DNA of 64,000 nt from Ifrita kowaldi (taxonomy: Eukaryota; Chordata; Aves; Passeriformes; Cinclosomatidae). The position numbers and the translations under genes were made by a program. The notes beneath the pieces were generated by a model. It made no database searches, was not told where the DNA came from, and saw nothing but the letters and a program-made list of their open reading frames with translations. The stretch lies in the NCBI GenBank assembly GCA_013398055.1, contig VZRS01000257.1, positions 1-64,000 on the forward strand, in the 5' to 3' direction. Positions 1 through 30,580 of the stretch are shown in pieces. Position 1 is the stretch's first letter. Every line of letters begins with the position of its first letter.

Positions 1-318
1 ATGGACAGCCCGTTGTCCCCCAGGACCACCAGGTCCTTCTCAGCAGAGCTGCTGGCCAGCAGGTCACCCCCAGCCTGTGCTGGTACCTGGGGTTATTCAT
101 TCCCAGGGACAGGTCACTGCACTTGCCTTTGTTGAATTTTAGACAGTTCTTCTCTGCCCATCTCTGCAACCCGTCCAGGTCCCTCTGAAGGGCTGCACAG
201 CACTCTGGGGTATCAGCCCCTCCTCCCTGTTTTGTGTCATCAGTGAACTGCTGAGGAGACATTGACCCATTCATCCAAATCACGGATGAGCAATTTAAAC
301 AACACTGGGCAGAATATT
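1..318 (-). repeat. CR1 LINE, internal (ORF2-side) fragment, 5' part of a split copy
   Basis: The reverse complement reads like the reverse-transcriptase end of avian CR1. The plus strand carries phrases typical of antisense CR1, such as 'cctgttttgtgtcatcagtgaa' at about 228-249. The copy is cut at about 318 by a second CR1 and resumes near 837. Boundaries are approximate. Confidence 0.75.
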
Positions 319-321
319 ACC

Positions 322-836
322 CCCCCTGCAGGGCTGCATCCAGCCCTGGGCCCAGCACAGGAAGGACAGGGAGCTGCTGGAGCCAGTGCAGAGCAGGGAC
401 ACCAAGGGGAGCAGAGGGATGGAGCAGCTCTGCTGGGAGGAAAGGCTGAGGGAACTGGGATTGTTCAGCCTGGAGAAGAGAAGGCTTTGGGGTGACCTCA
501 TTGTGGCCTTGCAGTGCCTGAAGGGAGCCCACAGGAAAGATGGAGAGAGACTCTTGACAAGGGCCTGGAGTGACAGGAGAAGGGGGGAATGCCTCCAAAG
601 TGACAGAGAGGAGGTTTAGATTGGATATGAGGAATAAATTATTCCCTGTGAGGGTGGGGAGGCCCTGGCACAGGTTGTCCAGAGAAGCTGTGGCTGCCCC
701 ATCCCTGGCAGTGTCCAAGGCCAGGTTGGATGGGGCTCTGAGCAAGCTGGGATAGTGGAAGGTGTCCCTGCCCATGGCAGGGGCTTGGGACTGGATGGTT
801 TTTAAGGTCCCTTCCAACTCAAACCATTCTACGACA
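322..836 (+). repeat. CR1 LINE, 3' end, nested insertion
   Basis: This is a plus-strand CR1 3' region with the usual landmarks: 'agcagagggatggagcagctc', 'attgttcagcctgga', 'gccctggcacaggttg', 'agaagctgtggctgccccatc' and a terminal 'cccttccaactcaaaccattctacga'. It interrupts an opposite-strand CR1, so it is the younger of the two. Any long reading frame here is repeat-derived. Confidence 0.85.
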
Positions 837-905
837 GAACCCCGAGGGACACCACTAATGCCAGGCCTCCAACACGGCCCGGTGCCACTGATCACGACCG
901 CTCCG
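837..905 (-). repeat. CR1 LINE, continuation of the split copy
   Basis: The phrase 'ccccgagggacaccactaatg' is antisense CR1 sequence that normally follows the end of the fragment at 1-318. It lies just beyond the nested plus-strand CR1. The right border fades into the GC-rich promoter. Confidence 0.6.
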
Positions 906-993
906 CAGGAAGGGAAATGGGCCACCCTGGAATCCCCCAGAGGCCCCGAGGGGATCGGGGGAGCCCCCGGTCCCTCAGCCCCGGCACACGCAC

Positions 994-1013
994 CTCCTGG
1001 CCGGCCGCGCCAT
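994..1013 (-). CDS. RAD51AP1: RAD51AP1, putative first coding exon (partial gene)
   Basis: On the minus strand an ATG at 1013-1011 opens M-A-R-P-A-R plus two bases of a seventh codon, then meets a donor (AG|GTGCGTG, GT at 993-992). Human RAD51AP1 begins M-V-R-P-V-R and lies head to head with C12orf4, so both the peptide start and the position fit. RAD51AP1 binds RAD51 and DNA and stimulates strand invasion in homologous recombination in the nucleus. The remaining exons would lie left of the window, because 1-905 is CR1 sequence. The call rests on six residues, a donor site and synteny, so it is tentative. Confidence 0.5.
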
Positions 1014-1059
1014 TGCCGCCGCCGCCGGCGCCGCTCGGCGCGTTCGTCATGGGAGCAGC

Positions 1060-1167
1060 GCCGAATGTGCGGCTGCGGACGCGCAGCTGCGATGACGGCG
1101 GAGGCGGAACATCCCGGCTGCCCTGCCCCGCGGCCCGCTGAACCCGCGGCTGCCCGCCCGCCGCCAG
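1060..1167 (+). other. C12orf4: C12orf4 exon 1 (5' UTR, possibly partly coding)
   Basis: A strong donor (CCAG|GTGAGC) ends this GC-rich exon at 1167. Its 5' end is not defined by sequence and 1060 is a guess. Two ATGs in the exon (1065 and 1092) are in frame with the main ORF when joined to the acceptor at 2360. From 1092 the protein would gain 31 residues, rich in Ala and Pro. The start at 2377 is preferred because it gives 550 residues, close to the 552 of human C12orf4. Confidence 0.6.
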
Positions 1168-2359
1168 GTGAGCCGGGACGGGCCCGGCACGGCCGGCAGG
1201 TTCCCTGTGCCCGCGGGCGCTGCCGCTTCCAGCGGAGGGAACGCGGACACCGAGAACTCGCCGGGGCGGGCAGGGGGCGGATGGGATCCCGCGGGCCGTG
1301 CCCTGCCGCCTTTGAGCCGGCGTTTTCAGGAGCAGGAGGTGCCGCTTTGGAACAGGGGGTTTGTCCCCTTCTCCCTCTCCATCACTTTCCTCCCCACCTC
1401 CTCGCTGCATCGGGGAGCAGCAGATAGAGCGTGATCGGGTTTGTATTTCCCAGGATTTCCCTTTGAATCCCACTCCCAGAGAGGCCGGGACGCCGCCTCT
1501 CATCAATATTGTTTATCCTGAGATATTTTTTTTTTTGAGACTGACTTGTTTCATCTGTGCCCAGCGCGTAGGTTTGTTCACAGAAAAACCCACCCGAAAA
1601 CCTCACAAACCCTGAACCCATGAATTCTGCTGTAGAATTTTTTATTTTTATTGGGTTCTTTTCTCCCTGGGCTGTGGTGTTCAGCACGGGGGAGGGTTCA
1701 GCTGAAGCAATGTGTCCAGCTTGCAGGTGATGTTCAAAACAGAGGGATGTGAATGTGCGGAGGAGCCCAGTGGAGGGTAAAAATACCAGCACAGGTATGT
1801 GTTCCTAGCCTGTGTTTTCATTCTTTACACAGCCCTCTTTCATCTCTTTTGGCTTATTTTTAGTACAAGTTACAGCGTGACAAAATCAGCTCTTTCTAAA
1901 AATCGTTGCAAGCATCTGCTCCCCCACTCCCCAGGCCTGGCACCTGCAGAAAGGAGGAAATAAAATCATCTATGCACTGTGAAGGATTTCAGCCTTTGAG
2001 GCATCCGTGGCAGAAGTCAGGGTGTTTCAGTTACTTTTCTGTTTATCAGGGTTCCCATCTGCCCTGGTTCTGCTTTTAAGTCAGGAGATTTATGCTGTAA
2101 TTTTATTTAAGAGTAATTGCCCTAATTCATATATTGACACACTCAAATGCATTTCAGAAGCATTTGATATTTTGGAAACTGGTATTTATGCTTCAGTTCC
2201 AGCTGTGTGTGTTTGGAAGTCAGAACTGAGTATCTATGAAAATTTGAGGGGTTAAGTATTCTTGGCTGTTAATTATTAACAAAGCCATAGTTTTTCATTA
2301 CCATTTTTCACTTCTGATTTTGCAAGAATGTAATTCTTGTTACTTTATTTCCATCGCAG
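1168..2359 (+). other. C12orf4: C12orf4 intron 1
   Basis: This 1.2-kb intron opens with the tail of the CpG island and becomes AT-rich after about 1500. I see no repeat family or coding exon in it. It ends at the acceptor 'tttatttccatcgcag'. Confidence 0.6.
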
Positions 2360-2376
2360 GAAACAAACTCAAGAGG

Positions 2377-21175
<18,799 letters not shown>

Positions 21176-21309
21176 TTTCTGTGGAGCACTAACCTGTATC
21201 CTGTTGGCAGAGGATGAGATTAAGGAGATTCTGGACTAGGATGTCTCTTTCCTGTGGATTGAAAACCCCAAAGTGGCATTTGTTGAAATTTCAATAATTG
21301 TGTTGTTGT

Positions 21310-21315
21310 AATAAA
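21310..21315 (+). terminator. C12orf4: C12orf4 polyadenylation signal AATAAA
   Basis: A canonical AATAAA lies 135 bp after the stop, with 'gctgtctgtacttgggtggt' downstream as a possible GU-rich element. It implies a short 3' UTR (21176 to about 21330). Confidence 0.75.
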
Positions 21316-24235
21316 AGATAAATGCTGTCTGTACTTGGGTGGTAGCAGCTGATTTTTGCCTCTTGCTTTGTTTCAGCACAGGATTGAATTCCTCACCTGT
21401 ATCTGAAAGACAGTCAGTGTAACTTGTATGAAATCTACAGAAATATATAGGTAATCCTCATGCATAGGTGGTAGGAATGAGAGCTTGTGGTAAAAACAGG
21501 GTCTTCTGGCTTCCAAATTTTCTGAATTTTCTCAGTGACTTTTAAAATAATATGGAGCACGTCAGGTACCTCCTTAGAATAACCAATGTAATTTGTCACA
21601 GTGACCACGGAATAAAATTTATTGCTGCCTCATTTTACTGCTACAAAATGAAAAACTTTAATCAAACATTTACCCTGTTGCATTTTGTAGATCATGGAAG
21701 TGTTTAAAACAAAAATCAAATTACAATCAAATACACACTAAATACACTTTTGGCAATAATTAGAATTTTTAAAGTATTTTTAAAGTATTATTTTTTTTTT
21801 TTACTATATTTTGCTTTTTTGCCTTATTTCCAGACTTCACATTGACAAGTTTATCATATGAACAGCTTTATAGGAACACTAAAGTGTTCTGGACCCTGTT
21901 GTACAGATAAAATTTGCTGCTTATTCATTATTAACATTTTATGACTAATCAGAAGTGCCAGGGAGACAGCTCAAGATGCAACTATGAAATTTCTTGGGAC
22001 AAACTTGAATCCAGTAAAAAAACAACCAAACCACCTTTGCATCCCAGTGATGGGGGATAAGGGGGACAGTGGGAACTGCTTTTCCCACATCATGGACAAT
22101 CTTGGAACTCGGCTGTGGACTCGGGAACTGGGAGCAGCCCTTCCATGGCCACAAGGAAAGTCCTGTCTGGAACTGGGATTCTTGGGATTGCCAGAACCAC
22201 TGGGCTCACAGCAAAGCAGCTATGGGGGTGAGGGTCCCACGTGGTGGGAATTCCAAATCCACAGTTCTGCTATGTGGGAATCATGGGGATCCTGGCAGAG
22301 CTGGCTTTGAATCAGAAACCTCTTCCTATGTGCTGCTGAAATTCTGCACTTGGAAACTGGAGAACCTGGAAACCAATTAAAACCCAAATTATTTTCTGTC
22401 TTCATTGTGGTTTATTAAAATGTTATTTAGCTTAATAAATGCGAAGATTGAAAAGCTCTGTTTTGGGGAAGCTGCATAATTTAAAATTCTCACGGAGAGC
22501 CAAAGGAATATTCACCATTTCATGATGATTATAAAGTCACTGTGTGATGAACAGACTCAGCTTAGTATTTTTATCAAGTCTTGCATGCTGCAAGAAGCCA
22601 TGTAAGTGACCCAGCAAACATCTCTTGCTGAACTGTCAAATACTTTCTTTTCCTCTGCCAGCAGCTTCTAAAGAAGAATCATGCAAGTAACGTGACCTAA
22701 TTTGGTGTTCTAGAAAAGAAGGATGTAAATTCCTCTAGAAGGAGCTGGATTAATCCTGTTACAGCTCATTTTACATTGCTGGCCTTAAACTGAAATCAAA
22801 CTCTGGTCCCAGAAAAGCAAGTGCTCTAACACTATTCTGTCTGGGAAAGGTGTGGTGGCAGAACTATTCCTTTTTAGAAGTTGTAAGGTTTATCTGTGTG
22901 TGAAAAAGGTCTATGTTACCTACTTATATTAGTTTTATATTTTCCTTCAGTCAGTAAATCTACCAACGAGGAACACCAACAATTCTTGAGCAAATATCTT
23001 GCATATACTTCTAGACTCTTTGGTAATAAAAATTATGCCTGGTATTTTTGCCAAAGCATGAAGATTCCATTTAATTTAGTAGCACTTGTGTGAAACTGCC
23101 ACTAATTTCTAGGAAAATAACTCAGCTTTTTGCCTTTCATTTTTGGATTGTTTGTTTTCAGTCCTCAGCAGATTGCATCTAAACTTGTCATTGGAAAAAC
23201 CAGTTGGTCCTTGCTACTGAGGTGAACAAACAAGCTCTAGTGATGAGGTTTTAGAAAGTCAAAGTGGAAGGAATGGTATGGGAAAACTATTAATTTTACT
23301 TGCTGAATTGTGACCCTTGTAAATGCTGAATAAGCCTGCCAAAGGGAACTTTGTCTGGAGGATCCATGACAGAACATTAAGTATTCTCATTTTTCATATC
23401 TGTTCTCAAGGAAGTGGTGCTAGCAGCAGATTTTTAGCTGTCTTTGGAGAAAAACAGGATATAGAGATGGGCTGACCTAAGCTGTACTTTCTGTTTGATC
23501 TGTGCCTGACAGCTGTAGAATGCAGGCTGCAGTTTATGGTGTAAAGCCGCCTTAGAAATCCTGTTTCAGTCATGAAATGCTATTCAAGATTAAGAGGAAA
23601 ATGACTTAATGGGCATGAGGTTTTCTATTTGTACATGCAGTGCAGATTCCTTGGAAGGGTGACAGCATTCAATGCCTTGAAAATGTCGTGTAAAATTATA
23701 TGCGTGGCTTGAATTGAATAAAAAATTCTTGCCACTGGGAGAGGTGAGGAGCAAATGCCATTGTTTAGCTTTTTTAAGTTGCTCACGGAGACCACTAAAC
23801 TGCAGATGTCCTTTACAGAGCCTGAACTGAGGTTATTGCAAGGGAAAAAATGCCAAGAGTCTGGATTTGTCAAGGATATACTTGGTGCCCTTCGCCTCTT
23901 GTCACCAGCTCTATGACCTGTATCTGTTTGCTTCTGTGGGAGCTGGTGACAAACAGGAGGAGAAGAATGCAGGCAGTGAAACACATGGAGAGACCTTGTC
24001 CTGGCCAGGTGCCTCTACCCTGCTGCAATGCCAGAAATGTCACTGTTAGAAGGTGGCACTGCCCAGACAGGTGGGAGTCGTACCCCAGGTCCTTTCTTCT
24101 GCAACAGTTTACTCTGGACAGCAAAATCTTAATGATGAAAGAGTTCGTTTATAACTTTTCCTGTTGTATGAGAGGTGAATGAAGCCACAGAAGGTGATTA
24201 TGGAGAAGGGGTATAATGTAAAGGAGGAAATTGTC

Positions 24236-24292
24236 ATGGAATAGTTTGGGTTGGAAGGGGCCTTGAACATCCAGTTCCATCAGTCAGGATTG
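24236..24292 (-). repeat. CR1 LINE tail fragment
   Basis: The phrase 'tttgggttggaaggggccttg' followed by 'catccagttccatc' is the antisense end of a CR1, heavily truncated. Confidence 0.65.
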
Positions 24293-24684
24293 AGATTGCA
24301 CATTCTAACCCAGTTCTGGTATTTCTGTGAGCTTTAAAATTGATCAGTTTATTGCATCTGTGCCTCATTTTCCCCTCATTAGAGGAAAGTTTAATTTATA
24401 CTTGTGTAGTATTTTGAGCATTAGTCTTTCGTGCCTCATTTACTGTTATTTTTTGCCAGTGCTATACCCAAAAATACAGAGCTATTCCCTGGTATTCACA
24501 CCAGGTCAGCTGTGTAAAGAGATGCCTGTCCTCTTCTTGTATCTTTGCCTCATGGAGCTCTCAGGACAGACCATCAGTGCTGCATAAAAATAAATTTATT
24601 ACTTCATGCTATATACTGGATGTGGTAGAAGTCAGTAGCAACCACAGGACTGTTGTCCTGTGGGACCACAGAATTAGAAGAATA

Positions 24685-24718
<34 letters not shown>
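24685..24718. repeat. (ATT)n microsatellite
   Basis: About eleven consecutive ATT units, potentially polymorphic. Confidence 0.95.
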
Positions 24719-27351
24719 TTTCTGTATAAGGACAAACAGCTTTATTTCTGATTGTATAAGTTGAAGGGCTTGACTTTATGATATAATAGCATTTAAACAC
24801 TAAGGTGTAATCTTAGCCCAACATTTAGAAGTAAGTTCTTTTGAAGGTTATTTCTTGGAGGTTAGGCCAGATTCTGGGTAAAGAATGGTCATTCATAGTT
24901 CTTTATTTCCATTCACACTTCAGTCAGAATAACCTGCAAAAGGAGAAGAATAACGTTCACCCATTATAATAAAGGCTCCAAAAGAGAAAAGCCATGGAAA
25001 TGAGTCAACTTAGGATATGAAGTCAGTGTTGCAAGCTCTGCCAAGTGCAGCTTGGAGAAGATGAGACGGCTTGAGCAAGCAAAACTTCCTCTGGGCACGC
25101 ACTTTCCACGGGACATATTTTTTTAATTGGGAAATAGACTGTGGACTTCAGTATGTGATGCTCAGTTCTGGTCTCATTGGCCAGTTTCTCTGCTTTCAGA
25201 ACAGACATAGAGCAGTATTTTCAACCAGCTCTGTGCAGGGCTGAGAAAAGGTGAAGAAATGTTCTCTGCTGGAGTAATTATCAATATCCACAGGGAAAAA
25301 AAGTCACTGAACAAAGCAAGGTTATTGTGTCATGTTTGTAACACAGGCATAGAAATATGAAGTATCTAGTATCAAATATTCTGTGTAAAATAGAAAAACC
25401 CCTCAAAATCTGGCAGTGTTAAATCATGCAAGCACTCTGCATGGACCAGCACACAATGAGGAGCCATGGTAGGTACTGGCATGTTCCTGATGGCTGTTGC
25501 AGTTCACAGCTTCTTAATCTTCACTCCAGTCACTGGGAATGCAGCAAAAAATACCATGATAGAAAAGGTACCAACCTTGTGCAGTATGTGGCCCGCAGGA
25601 TGTGATGCTAGTTTTGATTGTCTTCCTAGTTTTTATTTTGGCATTCACCTTCTGCTCAGTGTGTTGCTCGTGTCAATTCAATGTCTACCAAGTTTGCTGA
25701 GTTACTCCAAAATTACAGAGATGTAACTGAGAGCAGAATTTGGCCTCGTGTGCCCTTCCAAGGGTGCTAAGTTTGAAGAGATACACACAGAGCAACACTG
25801 GCTAAATGGCAACTAAAGGGGAATATGAAAACCATCTGTGAATATTTAAAGGATGTAAAGACTAAAGAGGAGGCGGGTTTGGACTGCATGTTCCAGTAAG
25901 AGTTTCAACTTAACTAACAGGGATAAAACTAACAAAGGAAAAGAGGGAAGATTTAGAAAAGCAATATTTCTAAAAACTTAGAAACCAGTCTCATAGTGTA
26001 CAAACATTTCTCTGAGAGTGGATTGATACCCACTGTGTGATTTTCAAGATAACAGGAGGATTCAGCCATGGCTTTATATTATAAAGTACTCTTAAGCTGC
26101 CTGGGAGATGGCAAGACAGGGCTTCATGTCTGCCTTTCTGTTTGGTCAGCTGAAACGGATTGATTTCTCCCTCCCTCTATTCCATCTTTGGGAGGCATGT
26201 GAATGATCATCTGGGTCCAGACAGATGTGCTTCATCTCCCATTGGCTTAATAAGTTGATTGATTTTAAATCTGCAGAAAGGAGGATCCCACGGAAAAAAA
26301 ACTCTACATTCTTTCAAGAGATACTTTCCATGAAAGACAAAGCCTTGGGGGAAGAAATCCTTCAGTTAAATTAATTCCGGTTTAGATGAGGGGTAAAGAG
26401 AATCATATGCTCCAAGGCATGATCAGCTCTTTCCTAATGGGCATTGGCTCACTCTTAACAGTGCCAAATATCATCAGAGTATCTTTGAGATCCAGTGGTT
26501 TCAGCAGGAATTCAAGGCCCTTGGCCCCCAGGCAGGAACAGACCCTGTACATATCAATTTAGGAGTATCTTGAACTGGGGAGTTACCAGAGTTGAAGCTG
26601 GTTTGGTTGTCTCCCAAAAGTCTTATTTTAAGCTCCTTAAACTGAACCATAACAGCTCCTGCCTGGCATAAATTATAATCCTCCAAAATGCTCTTTACTC
26701 TCTCATGCAAGTCATTTATAGTGGCTGTTTCAACTCTGTTCCAAAGAGCAGTTTTAAATCCCAGCAGAAATAGCCTGACCCCACAAACAGGGGCTGCTTC
26801 CTTCCGCCACTCCTCGTGTGTGCAGCACCCAAGTTATCAGAGTGCTCCGTGCCTATTCCCACAGCGGAAATCCTACCAGCACAGGCCAGCCAAGCCTCCC
26901 TTTCTGAGAAATGAATCTCTCTCCCCGCTCACCAGTCAAAGATGGAAATTGCAGCGGGTCATTGGCAGGAGCTTGGCCCCAAGCTTGACCAGCTACACAA
27001 GAGGATGTGAGTGCTTCTGTTGAGTACTTGTTTGGAAACCGCTGCCTGACCACCAGTTGTTATCTTGGATGTGTTTTTAGCCATTTTGGGCACTTCTCCC
27101 TGCCCATTGGAAGTGGTTCTTTCTTTCAAGCAGTCCATAAATTATGGGCAAGTCATGCAAACTGATGTTGCTACATGCAAAGTGGCACACACCACATTTA
27201 TATCTTACTTTTGCTCAGAGTAGGAAATCTTTGGCTGCAAGAGCATAACAACATTTTCTAGTTTTTCTTCTCCCCATGATTATTTTACAGCAGGTAGGTA
27301 TTTCTGGATGATGACAATCAGCCCCCTTGCCTGGGTGTGAGACGCAGCTGG

Positions 27352-28053
27352 TGAGTCAGCACATCCTGATGGCTGAGAAGTGGTGTCCCTCAGGGGTCTG
27401 TAATGGGACCAAGTCATTTTTGACATCTTCATCAATGACATGGACAGTGGGATCGATTGCACACTCAGCAGGTTTGCAGATGACACCAAGCTGAGGGTGC
27501 AGTGACACACCTGAAGGACAGGATGCCATCCAGAGGGACCTGGACAAGCTCGAGAACTGGCCCAGCCCCAGGGTCCCATCACAGGAAGGACAGGGAGCTG
27601 CTGAGCCAGTCCAGAGCAGGGACACCAAGGGGAGCAGAGGGATGGAGCAGCTCTGCTGGGAGGAAAGGCTGAGGGAACTGGGATTGTTCAGCCTGGACAA
27701 GAGAAGGCTTTGGGGGACCTTTCAGTACTCAAAGGGGCTCTATAAGAAAGATAGGGACAAATTTCTTAGTAGGGCCCATTGAGACAGGACAAGGGGCAGT
27801 GGGTTTAAATTAAAAGAGGGTCGATTGACATTAGATAGAAGGAAGAAATTCTTTGCTGTGAGGGTGGTGAAACACTGGCACAGGTTGCCCAGAGATGTGG
27901 AGGATGCCCCATTCCTGGAAACATTCAAGGTCAGGCTGGGCAGGGCTCTGAGCAACCTGATCTGTTGAAGATGTCCCTGCTCATTGCAGCGGGGTTGGGC
28001 TACATGGCCTTTAAAGGTCACTTCCAGCCCAAATGATTCTATGATTCCATGAA
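27352..28053 (+). repeat. CR1 LINE, longest copy in the window, with ORF2 end and 3' tail
   Basis: The left part retains the reverse-transcriptase end ('tttgcagatgacaccaagctg' at 27473-27493). The middle has 'agagggatggagcagctctg'. The right part shifts to another subfamily's wording ('gcccagagatgtggaggatg', 'gagcaacctgatctgttg') and ends 'cccaaatgattctatgattcc'. Frames are broken, so it cannot encode an active protein. Confidence 0.88.
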
Positions 28054-28877
28054 AAAGGCATCAAGAATTTGGAAGGGCAGGCTCTGTACAATACATGCTG
28101 GAGCCATGTCTTTTTTGTATTTTCTTCTTTTTACTCATGATGCTGTCACAAGTAGCTCTTTAGAGAAGCATTCTGCCCACTAATAACTGGTCTGCTGGAT
28201 CACCTACTTCTGAATAATCCATCTTAATTTTTATAGTGGAGTCATACACAGCCAGACCTGCCAGACACTTAGAGAAACAAGGGATGGAAAACATAAAGCA
28301 GTCAAAGAGAGGGAAGGATGGGCCAAGCTGAGGATGGTGTAAGAGCCTTTGACTTCCTGTTTGTGTCAGGAAGACTTTAATATAAAGTACAGCAACCCAG
28401 GACCTATTAATGTGCACTCCTGTGGCCAGTCCTTAAACTGGCTCCTCGAGGTGGAGATTATTGCACCATGAGCACCATTAATTTTCACAGCATTATTTCC
28501 ATGAGAGGTTATTACACATTAAATTACAACATTCCCATGCCTCCAGGCTTCTTGTAACAGTAGGAGAAATGGTGGGCTGGAGAAGACAGCTGGGTTTGCA
28601 CGTGGTCTATGTCAGTTTACTTAAGCAGAACCATTTTACTGTGGCTGGAGGAATGCAGCAAAAGGTCAGTGCTGAAACTCCACTAAAGTAAGCTGAGCAC
28701 ACATTCCATCTGCCAACATATGCTCACTCCTTGCTTGATCAAAAAGGAAATTTCAGAGCTCTGCTGCATGCTTGCCTTGACCCTGCTCCACACCGCCTGT
28801 CCAGTGGGCATCAGACAAACCATTCTCTAATCCTGCGTGGAATACGCATTCTGCTGAAAGGATGCTTGGAATAGCTG

Positions 28878-28899
28878 CACAGCAGCAGCAGCAGCAGCA
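28878..28899. repeat. (CAG)n short tandem repeat
   Basis: Six CAG units in intergenic sequence. There is no evidence that they are translated. Confidence 0.85.
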
Positions 28900-30357
28900 T
28901 AATCCTAAACTGGGCCCATGCACAGGGAGAAGTGCAGGACAGCGTGGAGAGGGATGGCAGGAGAAGTGTTGCATGACTGCATGAAATGTATGGGTTTATT
29001 TCCTAGTCCTGTACACCCATCACAACCTGACCCTGTCCAAATGAGACTCATCTTTGCCGGGGAAAAACAAACTCAACCTTGTTATTCAGCTTTTGCATTC
29101 TCTTCACCTGTCTTCTTCAAATGTTTTCTTTTCTGGGGTCTGCTTGATCTGGTCAGTGTCAGAGGAGGAATTTTGTACTAACGACATGCACAAGGAGCTG
29201 CACCAGCTTAACTGGGCTGTTAAAAATTGCAGAAGTGAAGCTCTTGGAGCTACAAGAGCTTTTGGCTGATTTAGAACGTGCCCTCATAACATCACTTGAT
29301 AAAAATAAGACTTGGGCTTTTTAATAGAACAAATTACTTAGGCTTTATATTTAACCACGGTCACTGTTAAAGCTATAACTGCTTTTCAGAATATTTTAGG
29401 AATCTGATCTTGATCTTCCATATGTTAAAAACCATCACAACAAATACCTTACGCTGTGGTTCCTGACAAAGAAATAACAAGGTGGCTGCAGCCTTAAATA
29501 CAAAATGTTTGCTTTGGGCTCAGATTTGCTACTGTTCAGAGTGACTACTGAAAATTATCATTTCAAGGCAAGGAAGGAGACAGCCTTGAACCAGAGAAAC
29601 TCCCAAACCTGCATGATTTCTGTAGAGAGGGTACTGATGTTCTAGTTACTCACAGTCAGCTCTTCAACAGATCCCAGACTCCAGTGGGAAAAATGGCCCC
29701 AATATTGAGGTCTCCTCAATGCACTGAAAGCAGAGGATATTTTGACACAGAGAGATGGGCTCATTTCTGGAAATAAGACTTGCAGGCTTTAGAAATATTA
29801 TGCAATGGCCATTGTAATAAACCAGATTAAAACTGGATTTACTCATCTCACAATGTCTTCGGGCTGTGGCTTGGGGAGAAGATTCAGGTCTGTTTAAGTG
29901 TATTGCATAGTCACAGATTATGAGGAAAACATCTAAAACCATACACATATAAAAACGTGAGTGTTTAAAAGATGAGGCTAAAGAATGAGGTCTTTGCTGG
30001 CAGAAACCCAATCCATTCTTCTAATATTGTATGTTACTATTGTATTTTACTATGTGTGATGACCACATAGAACAAAATCACAATGAACAAAAATTTGGAG
30101 AGGTGGAAACAAACAACATGATGCATGAATGTGGCTAGCATTTGAGGAAGGATCCATCACTACCCCCAGATTAGTTTATTTTCCCGGACTCCACAAGTCT
30201 GCAGTTGGCAACAATAAATTGTGTGAAAAGCTGATAAAATGAATGTAGGGCTGGCATCCAGCTGGACCCTGAAAAGCTGAAATAATGGGTTGACAGGTCT
30301 CCTGTGCAGCCTGGCATTAAGAAATGCAGAATCTTGACCCTGGGAATGCATTATTCC

Positions 30358-30580
30358 TGGCAGTAGTCCAGGCTGGGCACTGATTGACTGGGGAGCAGCT
30401 TTGCTTCGAGAAGAGGCTGGGGATCACGGTGCAGAGAGCTGAACCCAAATTCATAGTTGTGGTGAGGCAGGACAGCCACAGACTGGGCTGCATTAGCCCA
30501 AAGGTGGCCAGGAGCTCGAGGGGTGAGGGAAGGGATTATTTCCCATCACTCAGCGGCTTCTGAAGGATCAAGGGACTGCT
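30358..30580 (+). repeat. CR1 LINE, degenerate ORF2-side fragment
   Basis: 'gactgggctgcattagcccaa' followed by 'gtggccaggagctcgagggg' resembles the CR1 segment 'atcctgggctgcatcag...gccagcaggtcgaggga', with many changes. It looks like an old copy. Confidence 0.5.

Larger units (their letters stand above)
940..1340. promoter_or_regulatory. CpG-island promoter, probably bidirectional (RAD51AP1 / C12orf4)
   Basis: This is the only strongly CpG-dense stretch of the window, with runs of GCCGCC, GGCGCG and CGCGGG and no TATA box. It sits directly upstream of the C12orf4 5' exon, and a plausible RAD51AP1 start codon faces the other way at 1013. In mammals these two genes are arranged head to head, so a shared promoter is the simplest reading. 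An NRF1-like GC palindrome (gcgcagctgcg, 1081-1091) and CRE half-sites (cgtcat at 1045, atgacg at 1092) are visible. Factor binding is inference. Confidence 0.8.

Noticed and set aside
317..925. Long open frames on both strands over 317-925 and similar ones at other CR1 sites (for example 4332-4655, 45715-46101, 48024-48452).
   Set aside because: They lie on CR1 3' ends, which are GC-rich and poor in stops in several frames; the same peptides recur at each copy.
762..1427. 221-codon frame through the CpG island.
   Set aside because: This is an effect of high GC content. Only the part from 1065 or 1092 to 1167 could matter, as a C12orf4 extension, and that is reported separately.
21980..22320. 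GC-richer segment with many 'tggga' words between C12orf4 and FGF6.
   Set aside because: No match to a repeat family I can name, and its overlapping frames look non-coding.
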